Assembly (NCBI GenBank): GCA_002887195.1
Contig: PJAB01000967.1
Coordinates: forward strand, 1 to 18,658
Direction: 5' to 3'
Length of the DNA: 18,658 bases
Origin: Chrysochromulina parva
Lineage: Eukaryota; Haptophyta; Prymnesiales; Chrysochromulinaceae
In this document: piece after piece, positions 1 through 8,992 of the stretch
How the letters are laid out: every line of letters starts with the position of its first letter
Position numbering within the stretch: position 1 is the first letter of the stretch
Translations under genes and position numbers: made by a program
The notes under the pieces: generated by a model
The model's database searches: none
What the model was told of the DNA's origin: nothing
Seen by the model: only the letters and a program-made list of their open reading frames with translations

Positions 1-2327
1 ATCACCGATCTCAACATCAAGGTCCTCGTCGACGCGGGCCGGCCATGGGAGGCGGCGGCGGCGGGGAGGATGCTGCCCAGCCTGGCCCGACTGCGCTGGG
101 AGGGCTTCGAGGTGAATGTGGCCGTGGTCCGCGGGGTGGATCTGGACGAGAGTGATGATGACGAGGACGAGGACGAGAGGCCATTCCTTGGAGGCCCTGC
201 CAAAACCGCTCTCCTCAGCTGCATCGAGGGAGAGGGCGAGCCGCCGCTCGAGCTACTGCTTGCAGCTGTCGCCTGCGCCGGCTCTGGCGAGATTTGCGGC
301 ATACCGGTGCAGATGATGCGCGACGACTCCGTCTCTGAGCTCTACCTGCAAGAGAGAAATATCGGCGTCGAAGGTGGCATGCTTCTTGCGTACCTGGTGC
401 CTGTCATGGGCGGGCTGACGAGCCTGGATCTCTCCAGCAACCAGCTGTGCGGCCTCGATTATGGCAGAGGAGATTACACTGCAGAGGGGATCACGGCGAT
501 TGCCGACGCCATGCGCGTTAATGGCGTGCTGACGTCGCTCAACCTCTCGTCGAATGATATCGGAGGCTACTGGGACGACGACCAGCAAACACGTGTCTTC
601 ACCCCTGTGGGGCCCAAAGCTATCGCAGATGCACTTTTGGTCAATGGCGCGCTGACGATGCTGTCCCTCGCCCAAAACATGTTGGGGGAGGAGGGCACCA
701 AAGCCATCTGCGAGGCACTGGAACAGAACAAAACGCTCAAGGAGCTTGACATCAGTGGCGCCGAGTTCGAAGGCAACATCGGAGAGTCAGTAGGTGGCAA
801 CATCGGAGAGTCAGCAGGTGCCAAGCATGTGGCCAAGATGCTTGGCGTCAACGGCGCGCTGACATCGGTGAATGTTGGCTGGAACGACATCACTGGTGAT
901 GCGGCACAGGAGCTTGCGACCGTGGTCCTCAGTAAGCCGACGCTCGAGGACTTCTGCAACATCCCGATCAAGAAGTTGCGCGCCGACAGTCTGTCCGAGC
1001 TCGACCTATCCGGCCAGGGTGTCGGTGTGCCAGGCGCGCTAGTGTTGGCCAATCTGCTTCCTGTCACAGGCGCATTGACGTCCATCGACCTCAGGGGCAA
1101 CGAGCTCGGGGACAAGGGCTGGGGTGCCATCTTTGCCGCCATCTGCGGCAGCAAGGACAGCAAGATCATTGCTATGGACGCGGCCTCCGAGAACATCAGC
1201 CCTGCTGGTGTCAAGCTGATCGCCGAGGCGCTCCGCACGAGCGTCACAGGCGCGCTGACAGAGTTGTCTATTTATGGCAACCACGTTGGCGATGAGGGAG
1301 TTGGTGCGATCTGCGAGGCCATCCAGAGCAACAAGGAGACCAAGCTCGCGTCGCTCAACTTTGGGATCAACGGTATCAGTCCAGTTGGAGCAAATGCTGT
1401 GGCGGCTATGGTAGCCGTCATGGGCGGGCTGACGAGCCTGGACCTCTCCGGAAACCAGCTGTGCGGCCTCGATCTTAATGGGCGTGGAACTTACACTGCA
1501 GAGGGGATCACAGCAATTGCTGACGCTCTGCGCGTCAATGGCGGGCTGACCAAAATTTCGCTCGCCAGGAACAACTTGGAGGAGGAAGGCACCAAAGCCA
1601 TCTGTGAGGCACTAGAACAGAACACGACGCTCAAGGAGCTCGACATCAGCGGCCACCGGGAATACAGCAACATTGGAGGGTCAGCAGGTGCCAGCACGTG
1701 GCCAAGATGGTACGCGTCAATGGCGCGCTGACGAGCATCGTCCTCTCTTACAACCAACTCTGCGGATTAAACTGGGAAGGCCGCACTGCCGAGGGCATTA
1801 CTGCAATCGCCGACGCCCTGCGCGTCAATGGCGCATTGACGTCCATCAGTCTCAGGGGCAACAAGCTCGGGGACGAAGGCTGGGGTGCCATCTTTGCCGC
1901 CATCTGCGGCAACAAGGACAGCAAGATCATGTCCTTGGATGCGTCCGGTGAGAACATCGGCCTTGCTGGTGGCAAGCTGATCGCCAAGGAGCTCGCCGCC
2001 GCTCTTGGCGTCAACGGCGCGCTGACAGTGACCAACCTACTGCGCAATCAGCTCGATGAGGCGTCAGCCAAGATGCTCGCTGAGGTTGCCAAGCAGAAGG
2101 GTATCTCGCTCTGCGGCATCCGGCGCGATCAGACCACCGCTAACTTCTCCAACCAGAATCTCGAGCTGCCCGATGTGATCCTGCTGGCGTCGGACCTGTC
2201 ACAGGCCGATGTCACAGGCGCATTGATCGAGTGCAAACTCCTGTGCAACCCTCGGATTGGCGAGGAAGGGGAGGCCTTGATTCGGAAGGCAATGCAAGGA
2301 AAGGCTGGGTCTAAGCTGCGTATCTGA
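1..2327 (+). CDS. Leucine-rich repeat protein (ribonuclease-inhibitor/NLRC3-like), 5' partial, with an apparent frameshift
   Basis: The frame is open from base 1 and the first ATG is at 70, so the true start probably lies outside the window. After an acidic stretch (DESDDDEDEDE) the protein is a run of RI-type LRRs of the form 'VNGALTSLDLSSNQL...AEGITAIADAL'. These are expected to form a protein-binding horseshoe; the ligand is unknown. The first frame stops at 1731, but the LRR continues without loss in the next frame (1698-2327) and ends in a short cap finishing KAGSKLRI. Comparison with the internal paralogous stretch near 810-840 shows one A missing in the Ala-Lys-His-Val codons around 1692. 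The gene is therefore either a recent pseudogene or carries a sequencing or assembly error. It is recognised as LRR with confidence; no specific gene name can be given. It converges on the RMDN-like gene across a 670-bp gap. Confidence 0.85.
772..819 (+). repeat. 24-bp in-frame tandem duplication within the LRR gene
   Basis: Two adjacent 24-bp copies (772-795 and 796-819) differ at one base and encode GNIGESVG and GNIGESAG. The other LRR block near 1671-1692 carries only one copy, so this is a local recent expansion. Confidence 0.85.
1066..1160 (+). repeat. LRR block duplicated at 1825-1930
   Basis: About 95 bp encoding 'GALTSIDLRGNELGDKGWGA' and the following IFAAICGSKDSKI recurs with few changes at about 1825-1930. 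A second pair links 405-465 with 1418-1478 (GGLTSLDLSSNQLCGLD). The offsets differ (about 760 and 1013 bp), so the array grew by more than one unequal duplication. Confidence 0.75.
1690..1700 (+). other. Single-base deletion (frameshift) in the LRR gene
   Basis: The earlier repeat reads gcc-aag-cat-gtg-gcc-aag-atg (Ala Lys His Val Ala Lys Met). Here the matching stretch reads gccagcacgtggccaagatg, one A short. Downstream LRR coding is intact in the shifted frame for over 600 bp. There are no GT-AG borders around it that could make it an intron. Confidence 0.8.
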
Positions 2328-2997
2328 GATGAACAATTATTGAACGAGGTGGAGTCGGTGAGCTGCGGGGCGCGGGGCGCGACCGCAATTCCGCCCGCCG
2401 CCCCAGGGCGGGACCGCGATCCCCCAGCCGCCCCGCCCTGCAGAGCAATCCCCCGTACCGCTACCCCGTACCCGCTACCTTACCGCTCGCTTATAGTTTC
2501 AGAGATTATGACGTTCGGTCGGTTGACGGTTCCCGGCGAGTACTCAGTGTCGGGTGCATACACGCAGATGGGTGCGTATGTACGGGCATCGCACGCTCCA
2601 CGCCACGCTTGCGTACATGGGCGCAAAGACGCGGCAGTGGGGTGCATGAAATGCATGTATACGCACCGTGCGGGTTTACGCACCAAAGGAATCGCGTTGA
2701 AACGCAGGTAGGCGTGCGTTCAAGCGCGAGCGCCGAGCCGGCTGCGGCGGTCGGGCGTTGAGTCTACAGTCGAGTCTTGCGTGACACTTTCGTTTTGAGA
2801 GGGTCCCAGTTGAGTCCCGGGTCAGTTGAGTCGGAAACATCAAACAACACCAGGTCAAGCAACTATTAAAGCACCTACATACAATCTTCGCTCGGCCCCG
2901 GTGCGCTCAATCCACCTCGCCCGGCGCCCTGAGCAACGAAGTGTGTGCGCGGCGCTCTGGTTGCGCGTCTTGCGAGCCTCGGTTGCGTTTCACACGT
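2328..2997. other. Intergenic, tail-to-tail gap of 670 bp
   Basis: I see no convincing gene. It holds a C-rich degenerate tandem stretch (about 2370-2480, reiterated gcgggaccgc and ccgtaccgctac elements) and scattered 'gttgagtc' words at 2757-2830. Short frames here have no recognisable protein character. Confidence 0.6.
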
Positions 2998-3861
2998 CTA
3001 CTTGAGCTCCGCCCGCGCCTGCTGATCAAGCTCGGCATCCGCCTCGCCGCTGCTCGGCAGCTCGAGGCATCGTTTGTACCAGGTCTTCGCCTCGTCCGCG
3101 CGCTTGAGCTTGGCACACGCCTGGCCCGCGAAAAAGCTCGCCTTCTTGGACGGTCGGATCGCGTCCGACGCGACAAAGTAGCGGAGCGCCTCGTCGTACG
3201 TCGACTCGGGCGGCGTGCCGAAGAGTGCCTTGGCGATGTTGCGCTCGATCCAGCTGATGCCCGCCACCTTGAAGCACCACTGGCCGAGCGCCGTCTGCAC
3301 CGAGGCATCCTCTGGCAGCCTCGCCGCTGCGCCCTCGAGCGACTCCTTGACAATGAACGAGTTAGCGATCTTCTCCTCCTTGGGCAGGAAGTCGCCCAGC
3401 CTGCCGAGCAGGATGGCGTACCACTTGAGCGCGAGGCCCGAATTGCAGCGCTCCTTGGACGCCTTCGCGATCGCCAGGCCGTCGCGCAGGAGCTTCTCAC
3501 GCCGCGCTTGGTCTCCGACCGATTCCTCGGCCATGTCATGGTGCGCACGGGCGATCCGCCACGCGAGCTCGTCGTCGCTTGCATCGGCATCCTCGAGCAG
3601 CGCGAAGAGCTCGGTGACCTGCTTGGCCGCGTGGAGCGCGTCCGCCTTGGCGACCAGTGTCGGCGCGGCCGGCGGCTCGACGACGGCCACCGCAGGCGCC
3701 GTGCTCTTCGCTGCGACGGCCTCGTCCTTTGCCTTTTTGCCGAAACCAAACAACATCACCAATGGCGTCTGGGCTGGCCGACTGCATGAAGCGCATGCAT
3801 GAAGCGACGGCGTGCGAAACGTCGGAGTGAATTGAAGGAGGACGAGCACTAAGGGCAGCAT
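2998..3861 (-). CDS. RMDN/FAM82-like TPR protein (regulator of microtubule dynamics family)
   Basis: A single exon encodes 287 aa from the ATG at 3861. Family landmarks are WRIARAHHDM (about 101-110), LALKWYAILLGRLGDF (about 143-158), GQWCFKVAGISWIER (about 193-207) and LFGTPPESTYDEAL (about 213-226), followed by a last TPR-like pair of helices ending RAELK. In animals RMDN proteins are TPR proteins linked to microtubules and to ER-mitochondria contacts; this role is inferred from the family. The start is uncertain. The ATG at 3861 gives a hydrophobic leader (MLPLVLVLLQF) that could be a signal or anchor, whereas the ATG at 3756 gives MLFGFGKKAKDE and a plain cytosolic protein. The frame upstream of 3861 has only a TTG. 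The gene is divergent from the RCC1 gene, with 231 bp between ATGs. Confidence 0.86.
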   Translation of the reverse strand: MLPLVLVLLQFTPTFRTPSLHACASCSRPAQTPLVMLFGFGKKAKDEAVAAKSTAPAVAVVEPPAAPTLVAKADALHAAKQVTELFALLEDADASDDELAWRIARAHHDMAEESVGDQARREKLLRDGLAIAKASKERCNSGLALKWYAILLGRLGDFLPKEEKIANSFIVKESLEGAAARLPEDASVQTALGQWCFKVAGISWIERNIAKALFGTPPESTYDEALRYFVASDAIRPSKKASFFAGQACAKLKRADEAKTWYKRCLELPSSGEADAELDQQARAELK

Positions 3862-4092
3862 TGCTTGTCGGCCTCGTGTTTCGCCGTCGGGAGCTCGCCG
3901 AATCTCAGAATCGCATCTCAATTAGTACATATAACGGCTGTTTCACGAGGTTGTGTAGCACTTGTATCGGCTTATGTTGAGAAGTGTGGCGAACACCCTC
4001 GGTGCGTTCACGGAGCGACGTTACGGTTGACCCGACTGGATACAAGAGATGGCGAGTCTAGTCGCAGTGATCGTGGTGGGAAGCGACCCTTC
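3862..4092. promoter_or_regulatory. Bidirectional promoter region between the RMDN-like and RCC1 genes
   Basis: The two genes are head to head and the 231 bp between their ATGs must carry both upstream regions. The stretch around 3917-3935 (attagtacatataacgg) is AT-richer than its surroundings. No TATA or initiator element can be assigned with confidence. Confidence 0.4.
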
Positions 4093-5933
4093 ATGAGCGG
4101 CATCCTGACGGGCGACCTGTACGTGCTCGACCTTGGCGAGGCGAGGTGCTCGCCCAATGTCGTCGAGGAGCTGCGCGGAGAGCACGTGCTCGACCTCGCG
4201 GGCGGCTTTGCCCGCACGATGGTCCTCTCTGGCAAGGGCATCGCACGTTCGGTCGCGCCCGGCTCTTCGGACGCGCCGCTCGTCGAGGTGCTCGGCGGTG
4301 GCCTGGAGGAACAGCTGGCGCAGGTCGCCTTCGGCTCCAAGCACGTGGCCGCGCTCACGCACGACGGCCAGCTGTACACCTTGGGCAGCGGCGTGTGCGG
4401 CCAGCTCGGGCACGGCAACACGATGGACGGCGACGCACCGCGCATGGTGAGCGTGCTCGACGGGCGCGCCATCGCGCAGGTCGCGTGCGGCAGGAGCCAC
4501 TCGCTCGCGCTCACGTCCGAGGGCGACGTGTACAGCTGGGGCGCGGGCGAGTCCGGCCAGCTCGGCCTCGGCAAGATGGCGCCGAGCTTCACGCCGCGCT
4601 ACGTGTCGGCGCTGCAGAGCACGCCGATCGCGCTGGTGACGACGGGCGCGGCGCACGTGGCCGCGCTCTCCGTGTACGGGCGCGTGTACACCTGGGGCGA
4701 GGCCATGTGCGGCCAGCTCGGCCTCGGCAAGCCTCTGCGTAACCAGCCGTTGCCCATGGAGGTGGGCCTCCTCCCACTGCCCCACCCCTTGTGTTTCCGA
4801 CGGCATGCAGCCGCGCTGAGGACCCGTGAGTGCCCTTTGGAGTGCCCGCTGAGTGCCCCGCCGAGTGCGTGCCCGTGCCTCCTCAGGTGCCCGGCCTGCC
4901 CGACATCAAGTCGCTTGCGAGTGGGGAGGCGCATACGGCGGCGCTCAGCGTCGACGGCGGCCTGTACGCGTGGGGCCTCGCCACACGCGGGCCACCCCTC
5001 TCTCGCAAGACGACGCCGTCGCCGGAGAAGGTGGAGGGGCTGCCGGGGCCGATGGCGGCCGTCACGTGCGGCGGGGGGACGACCGTGGTCATCGGGGAGG
5101 ATGGTGCGACCCTGTGCTGGCCCGGTGTCGGACGTGAGCTCTCTCGAGTGCCGCTGCCGCCGGGCGTGTGTGCGAGCCGCGTCGCGTGCAGTGGAGCGGC
5201 GGCCCTGATCTTCGTGCCCACCGCGCTCGTCTCGATCGTGCCCGCGTGCTGCCCGCTCCGCGGTGGCAACAACGTAACGCTCCGAGGCAGCGGCTTCTAC
5301 CCGTCGGATGGCATCGTGCTCAAGTTCACACACGCGAGCGGTGAGCAGAAGCTCGTGCGCGGCAAGTATGCACGCACTGCGACGGAGCTGCTCGTCACAG
5401 CGCAGGCGCCGCGGTTCGTCAGCTCGGCCGAGGGTCGCGTCGAGGTGAGCATCTCCTTTGAGGAGGGCATCGGCGACACGTTCACCGCCTCGACGCTCAG
5501 CATGACCTACTACCGTGAGCCCGCGCTAGGAGTGCCCATGCCATCGTGTGCGCCCGCGGCGACGCCCTCGCCCTTGGTGCTCGCGGCGACAAACCCGAGC
5601 ACTCTGTTCGCGTCTGCGGACGCGCTCGCGTTCGTGTACGGTCCAGACGGCGCCGTCCTGGGCACCGCCAAGTGCACGTACGATCCGCACGCGTGCGTGA
5701 TGAGGATGATGACGCCCAAGCTCGCAAAGCCCTGCCCGGACGCCTACGTGCGGCTCGCGCTCGATGGACAGACGCCCGCGCCCGACGGCCAACCGTTACA
5801 AATGCATGCGCCGCTCAAGGTGCTCGGTACGGCGCCTGCCTCGGGCCCGAGCACAGGCGGCACGAAGATCATCGTCAAGGCCGAGCCGTTGTTCGCGTCG
5901 CCCCACGTGCAGCTCACGTGCACGGTGCTACAT

Positions 5934-5969
<36 letters not shown>

Positions 5970-7031
5970 GTTGCAGAGGGTATGGAGGGCGAGGAGGCGG
6001 CCGGGCTGCCGCCTGCGCCGCCTGCGCCGCCTGAGCCGCTTGCACAGCTTGAGGAGGGTCATTCCTTCAGCGTCAAGGGCGTGTACGAGGCGCGCAGCGG
6101 AGGGTATGCCTTCGTGATGCCGTCGCTCGGCGCGACCGGTACGCTGATTGCCACGCCTGATGACGCCTGATGACGCCTGATGACGCCTGATGACGCCCGA
6201 TGGTCTCCTTCATCAGGTACGCTCTCGCTCTCGATGAGCTTGGATGGCACCAACATGCACCCGCTCGGCATCGAGTTCGTGGTGCACGCTCCTCTGGCAG
6301 TCCACTCCATCGCGCCGACGGTCCTCTCGGCCTCGGGCGGCGCGACGCTGCGGCTCGCGGCGAGCAACCTCTTCGCGTCGCCCGACCTGTGCGTCAAGTT
6401 CGTCAAGGGCGCCACCAGCCTGACGCTCCCCGCCGCCTTTGACGAAGCGAGCGCGAGCGCCGTCGTGAGCGCGCCCTCGTGGCCGCCCGCGACGGCGCTG
6501 CTCGCCGCGTACGAGAAGGCGAAGGCGGCGGCCGTGGCTGCTTCGTCCGCCGAGGGCGCCGCGCCGGTCGAGCCGCCGGCGCCGCCCGCGCTCACGGAGG
6601 CCGAAGAGGACGCGATCGTCGAGCTCTCCGTCAACGGCCAGCAGTGGACGACCGATTGCAAGCACGTGCGCTTCGTGCTTGATCCGCTCGTGCAGGCGCT
6701 CGAGCCACCGACGGCCCCGATCGAAGGGCAATGCCCTCTGAAGCTGACTGGCTTGTATTTCGTCGAGACCGGCTGCCTCAAGGTGCGCTTCACGAAGCTC
6801 GCGCCCTACGAGGACGGGACGCTACCGGTCCTGCCACCCGACGCTGCGTGCCTCGAGGTGGACGCCACGTGTGCCGACGGAGCCGTTAGCGTCGTCGCAC
6901 CTGCCTTTGAGGGTGTCACCGAATCCTTCGCAGCCGCCGTGCAGCTCTCTGCTGATGGCCAGACGTTCGGTCCCTCGTTTGCGGTCCTCAAGTACGAGGC
7001 GGTCGCAGCCAAAGGCGGCAAGAAGAAGTGA
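4093..7031 (+). CDS. RCC1-repeat protein with C-terminal IPT/TIG-like repeats, three exons
   Basis: Exons 4093-4761, 4887-6138 and 6217-7031 give 911 aa. The 4762-4886 intron is phase 0 (GAG|GTGGGC ... CTCAG|GTG). The 6139-6216 intron is phase 1 (ACCG|GTACGC ... CATCAG|GT) and bypasses an in-frame TGA. Residues about 70-330 carry RCC1 blades (ALTHDGQLYTLGSGVCGQLG, ALTSEGDVYSWGAGESGQLG, ALSVYGRVYTWGEAMCGQLG). From about 337 follow IPT/TIG immunoglobulin-like units with the 'P..G...V.L.G..F' pattern (starts near 337, 434, 532, 666 and 798), interrupted by an 11-proline run near 572 and an Ala/Glu-rich loop. The end is lysine-rich (KGGKKK). The start chosen is the first in-frame ATG; the frame upstream has only a TTG. 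A role as a scaffold or exchange-factor-like propeller is inference; the RCC1/IPT combination does not identify a substrate. Confidence 0.88.
4762..4886 (+). other. Intron 1 of the RCC1 gene (phase 0, 125 bp)
   Basis: The donor GAG|GTGGGC and acceptor CCTCCTCAG|GTG join two RCC1 blades (PLPMEV and PGLPDIK) in frame. The intron holds a small degenerate repeat of 'gagtgccc' (4828-4870). Confidence 0.85.
5934..5968 (+). repeat. CCG trinucleotide tract encoding polyproline
   Basis: Reiterated ccg codons give 11 consecutive prolines between two IPT-like units. It is a likely flexible linker and a likely site of length variation between strains. Confidence 0.85.
6139..6216 (+). other. Intron 2 of the RCC1 gene (phase 1, 78 bp), repeat-built
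   Basis: The donor is G|GTACGCT and the acceptor TTCATCAG|GTACGCT. The 8-bp word ggtacgct occurs at 6138-6145 and 6216-6223, straddling both splice sites, so the intron length equals the repeat offset. The interior is a 10-bp tandem unit (cctgatgacg) giving repeated CTGAT. Splicing removes three TGA stops and joins GATG to TLSLSMSLDGTN in an IPT-like unit. Confidence 0.9.
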
Positions 7032-7057
7032 GAGAGGGGCAAAGGCGGCGGTGCCCG

Positions 7058-7146
7058 CGCGCCGCCCTGGGCACGTGTGTGCGCGAGAGGCGTGCCGCTG
7101 CTCAGCACGGCGCCTTTGGTGCTGAACCGGTGCCCAGGGCGGCGCG
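7058..7146. repeat. 17-bp perfect inverted repeat, possible hairpin in the RCC1 3' region
   Basis: The arms are cgcgccgccctgggcac at 7058-7074 and its exact reverse complement at 7130-7146, with a 55-nt spacer. It starts 27 nt after the RCC1 stop, so it would lie in the 3' UTR of the transcript. The stem is very GC-rich. The function is unknown. Confidence 0.75.
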
Positions 7147-7637
7147 TGCCCGGGGAGAGGCGCTCCGCTTTGCGAGGGGGCGCGTTCGATTCTGGCACCT
7201 GCGAGGGGAGGGGCATATGGGTGTACGAGTCTCGTTGGCATTCGTCTCAGAGAGGTCGCTGCGTGACCTGGGGGCGTAGACGGGCGGCCGGGGGCGATAC
7301 CGATCGGGCCAGGCGCCTTCTCATGTGCTGTGTATGCTGCGCGCGCGTGTGGCGGCTGTCACGTGTGCCGGAGCCGAGGCGGGTGTCCGCGAAACGAGTC
7401 GAGTGTCGAACCCAACGTGGCCGGATTGCGAACTCAATTGCGAACGGAATGCAGCGCGCCGGAATGCAGCGAAGTAATCTTTTCTAAGGTCGGTGTCGCT
7501 TTAACCTTTACGCGCGTTATCGGATATCGCGCGGTTGCCGGATGCACACCGGCGTCGACAGGACGACACGCGGGGACGGCCGCGGGGTCGGGTCGTTCGC
7601 CTTCGCTTGACTACATGTCGATCATCTCCGAGATCCG

Positions 7638-7677
7638 TACATGCAATCATGCACAGTTACATGCAATCATGCACAGC
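7638..7677. repeat. 20-bp tandem repeat, two copies
   Basis: tacatgcaatcatgcacag followed by t or c is repeated at 7638-7657 and 7658-7677 with one difference at the last base. Confidence 0.85.
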
Positions 7678-7725
7678 TGCCGTTCACGTGCGCAACGAGG
7701 GAACGTGAAGGCACCAGGCTGCCGT

Positions 7726-8814
7726 TTACGTGCGCATCGAGGCCGGCCCGATCAAGGCGGCCCAGTCGCTCGCCTTGGCGTCAGCATACTCGGCTTCCCA
7801 CAGGTCGAACTGCTGATCCCGCTTGGCCGCCTTGATGGCCTTCTTGCGTGCATGCAAGTGCTCGATGAAGCCATCGAGATTGGCGCGAGATTCCCGAGCG
7901 CGTGACGCGGAGGCGCCCATCTCGTCGCCGATCTCGGCGCCGATCTCGGCGAAATAAGGCTCGTGCTCGAGCAGGAGGTTACGGATGGCGGCGAGCGGCG
8001 GCGAGGCGGCGAGCGAGCCCGCATCCAGCAGCGGCTGGAGCGCCGTGCGCTCAAAGGCCGCGAGCCGTTCACGCAGCGCCGGCGTCACCGGCTGCAGCTC
8101 GAACTTTTGGTTCGTGATGCCGCTCCGCTTGAGGAAGAAAGAGACGGCAGCGAGCTCCTTCGCTTCGTCGGGTCGCGACATGGCCTGTGGCTGGGGTGAC
8201 GAGGGTGTGCGGCTGCGGCGGGGCGACTCGTCGTCCTCGTCGGTCGGCCTGAGCGCCCACGCCACACAGAGCAGATCGACGCATAGAACGACGCAGTGGA
8301 AGCGCGCGCGCCGACGCACGTCGTCAGCCGGCAGGAAGTCGGGCTGTGACGAGATGGAGGCGAGGCTCCAAAGAGCGAGCACGAGCACGGCGAGCACTTG
8401 CTGCGTCAACGGCGCGAACGTCAGCGCGAGCGACAGCGCCCCAAGCGCGCCGTACGTGGCTCCCAGAGAGCGGACGAGGTGCACCGCAAACTCAGCGTCG
8501 ACGTTGAGCGGCGCCGAGCGGCTGCACCAGGGCAGCGTGGCCGACTCCCCGTCGAAGAGACCGCATCCGAGCCCACGTCGGCGCTCCGGCCTCACGTGCG
8601 ACATGAGCGCATCCACCTGCTCTGCTGGCTGCGACACGAACGTGAGCGACGAGGCCAAGAGGAAGGTGCCCATGAGCCCGAGCCACATCCGAAGAGGCGC
8701 CGTCGCGCTGAGCGTCACCGCAGCTGGTGGAGGCGGAGGGTCCGTGTGACCTAGCGTGGGTACGATGCCCGTTGGCGCACTCGTCGGCACGCCGCCCTTG
8801 CCAGAGGGAGCCAT
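7726..8814 (-). CDS. Four-helix membrane protein with a long charged helical C-terminal domain, unrecognised
   Basis: A single exon encodes 362 aa from the ATG at 8814 (MAPSGKGGVP). The open frame continues upstream, antisense to the acetyltransferase gene, and is ignored. After a Pro-rich N-terminus (DPPPPP) there are four hydrophobic segments: about 42-60 (LRMWLGLMGTFLL), 109-134 (FAVHLVRSLGATYGALGAL), 138-156 (TQQVLAVLVLALW) and 170-188 (RFHCVVLCVDLLCVAWAL). A loop with two cysteines (GCGLF, PWCS) lies between segments 1 and 2. Residues 190-362 are soluble: an acidic/Ser-Pro linker, then predicted helices rich in Ala, Glu and Arg, ending WAALIGPASMRT. I do not recognise the family. Expected to be an integral membrane protein with a globular tail. 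It is divergent from the GNAT gene, with 178 bp between ATGs. Confidence 0.72.
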   Translation of the reverse strand: MAPSGKGGVPTSAPTGIVPTLGHTDPPPPPAAVTLSATAPLRMWLGLMGTFLLASSLTFVSQPAEQVDALMSHVRPERRRGLGCGLFDGESATLPWCSRSAPLNVDAEFAVHLVRSLGATYGALGALSLALTFAPLTQQVLAVLVLALWSLASISSQPDFLPADDVRRRARFHCVVLCVDLLCVAWALRPTDEDDESPRRSRTPSSPQPQAMSRPDEAKELAAVSFFLKRSGITNQKFELQPVTPALRERLAAFERTALQPLLDAGSLAASPPLAAIRNLLLEHEPYFAEIGAEIGDEMGASASRARESRANLDGFIEHLHARKKAIKAAKRDQQFDLWEAEYADAKASDWAALIGPASMRT

Positions 8815-8992
8815 TGAGGCGCAACGAAAAGAGGCCGAGAATGACCAATGCGGACAAGTTTTGAAACGTATTTCAGTACACGAAGGCGATTGACGCCATT
8901 CAGTACTCACGAAGTGACGCCGTTGCGTCGCAATTCCACGCGAGTTGTCGAGCTCATTCCTAGATCGGCGTGGTGGACGTCTCCAGACCGGG
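8815..8992. promoter_or_regulatory. Bidirectional promoter region between the membrane-protein and GNAT genes
   Basis: This 178-bp head-to-head spacer contains an imperfect duplication: cagtacacgaaggcgattgac and cagtactcacgaagtgac, at about 8874 and 8901. No core promoter element is identifiable by eye. Confidence 0.4.

Larger units (their letters stand above)
7032..7725. other. Intergenic, tail-to-tail gap of 694 bp
   Basis: No supported gene lies between the RCC1 stop and the stop of the four-helix membrane protein. The gap holds a 17-bp inverted repeat and a 20-bp tandem repeat, listed separately. A second diverged direct repeat, gctgccgtt(c/t)acgtgcgca, lies at about 7676-7694 and 7719-7737; its second copy overlaps the end of the membrane-protein gene. 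Confidence 0.6.

Noticed and set aside
3215..3802. Plus-strand frames antisense to the RMDN-like gene
   Set aside because: They are Ala/Ser/Arg-rich shadow frames typical of GC-rich DNA. The minus strand has the recognisable TPR/RMDN motifs.
3865..4092. Extension of the RCC1 protein upstream of the ATG at 4093
   Set aside because: The frame is open but begins only with TTG, lacks protein character, and overlaps the RMDN-like gene's upstream region.
4830..6170. Separate gene starting at 4830 and ending at the TGA at 6170
   Set aside because: The first residues are RCC1 intron 1 sequence and the last are intron 2 sequence; both junctions splice in frame into one protein.
7058..7146. Rho-independent terminator
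   Set aside because: There is no U-tract after the stem, the loop is 55 nt, and the host is eukaryotic.
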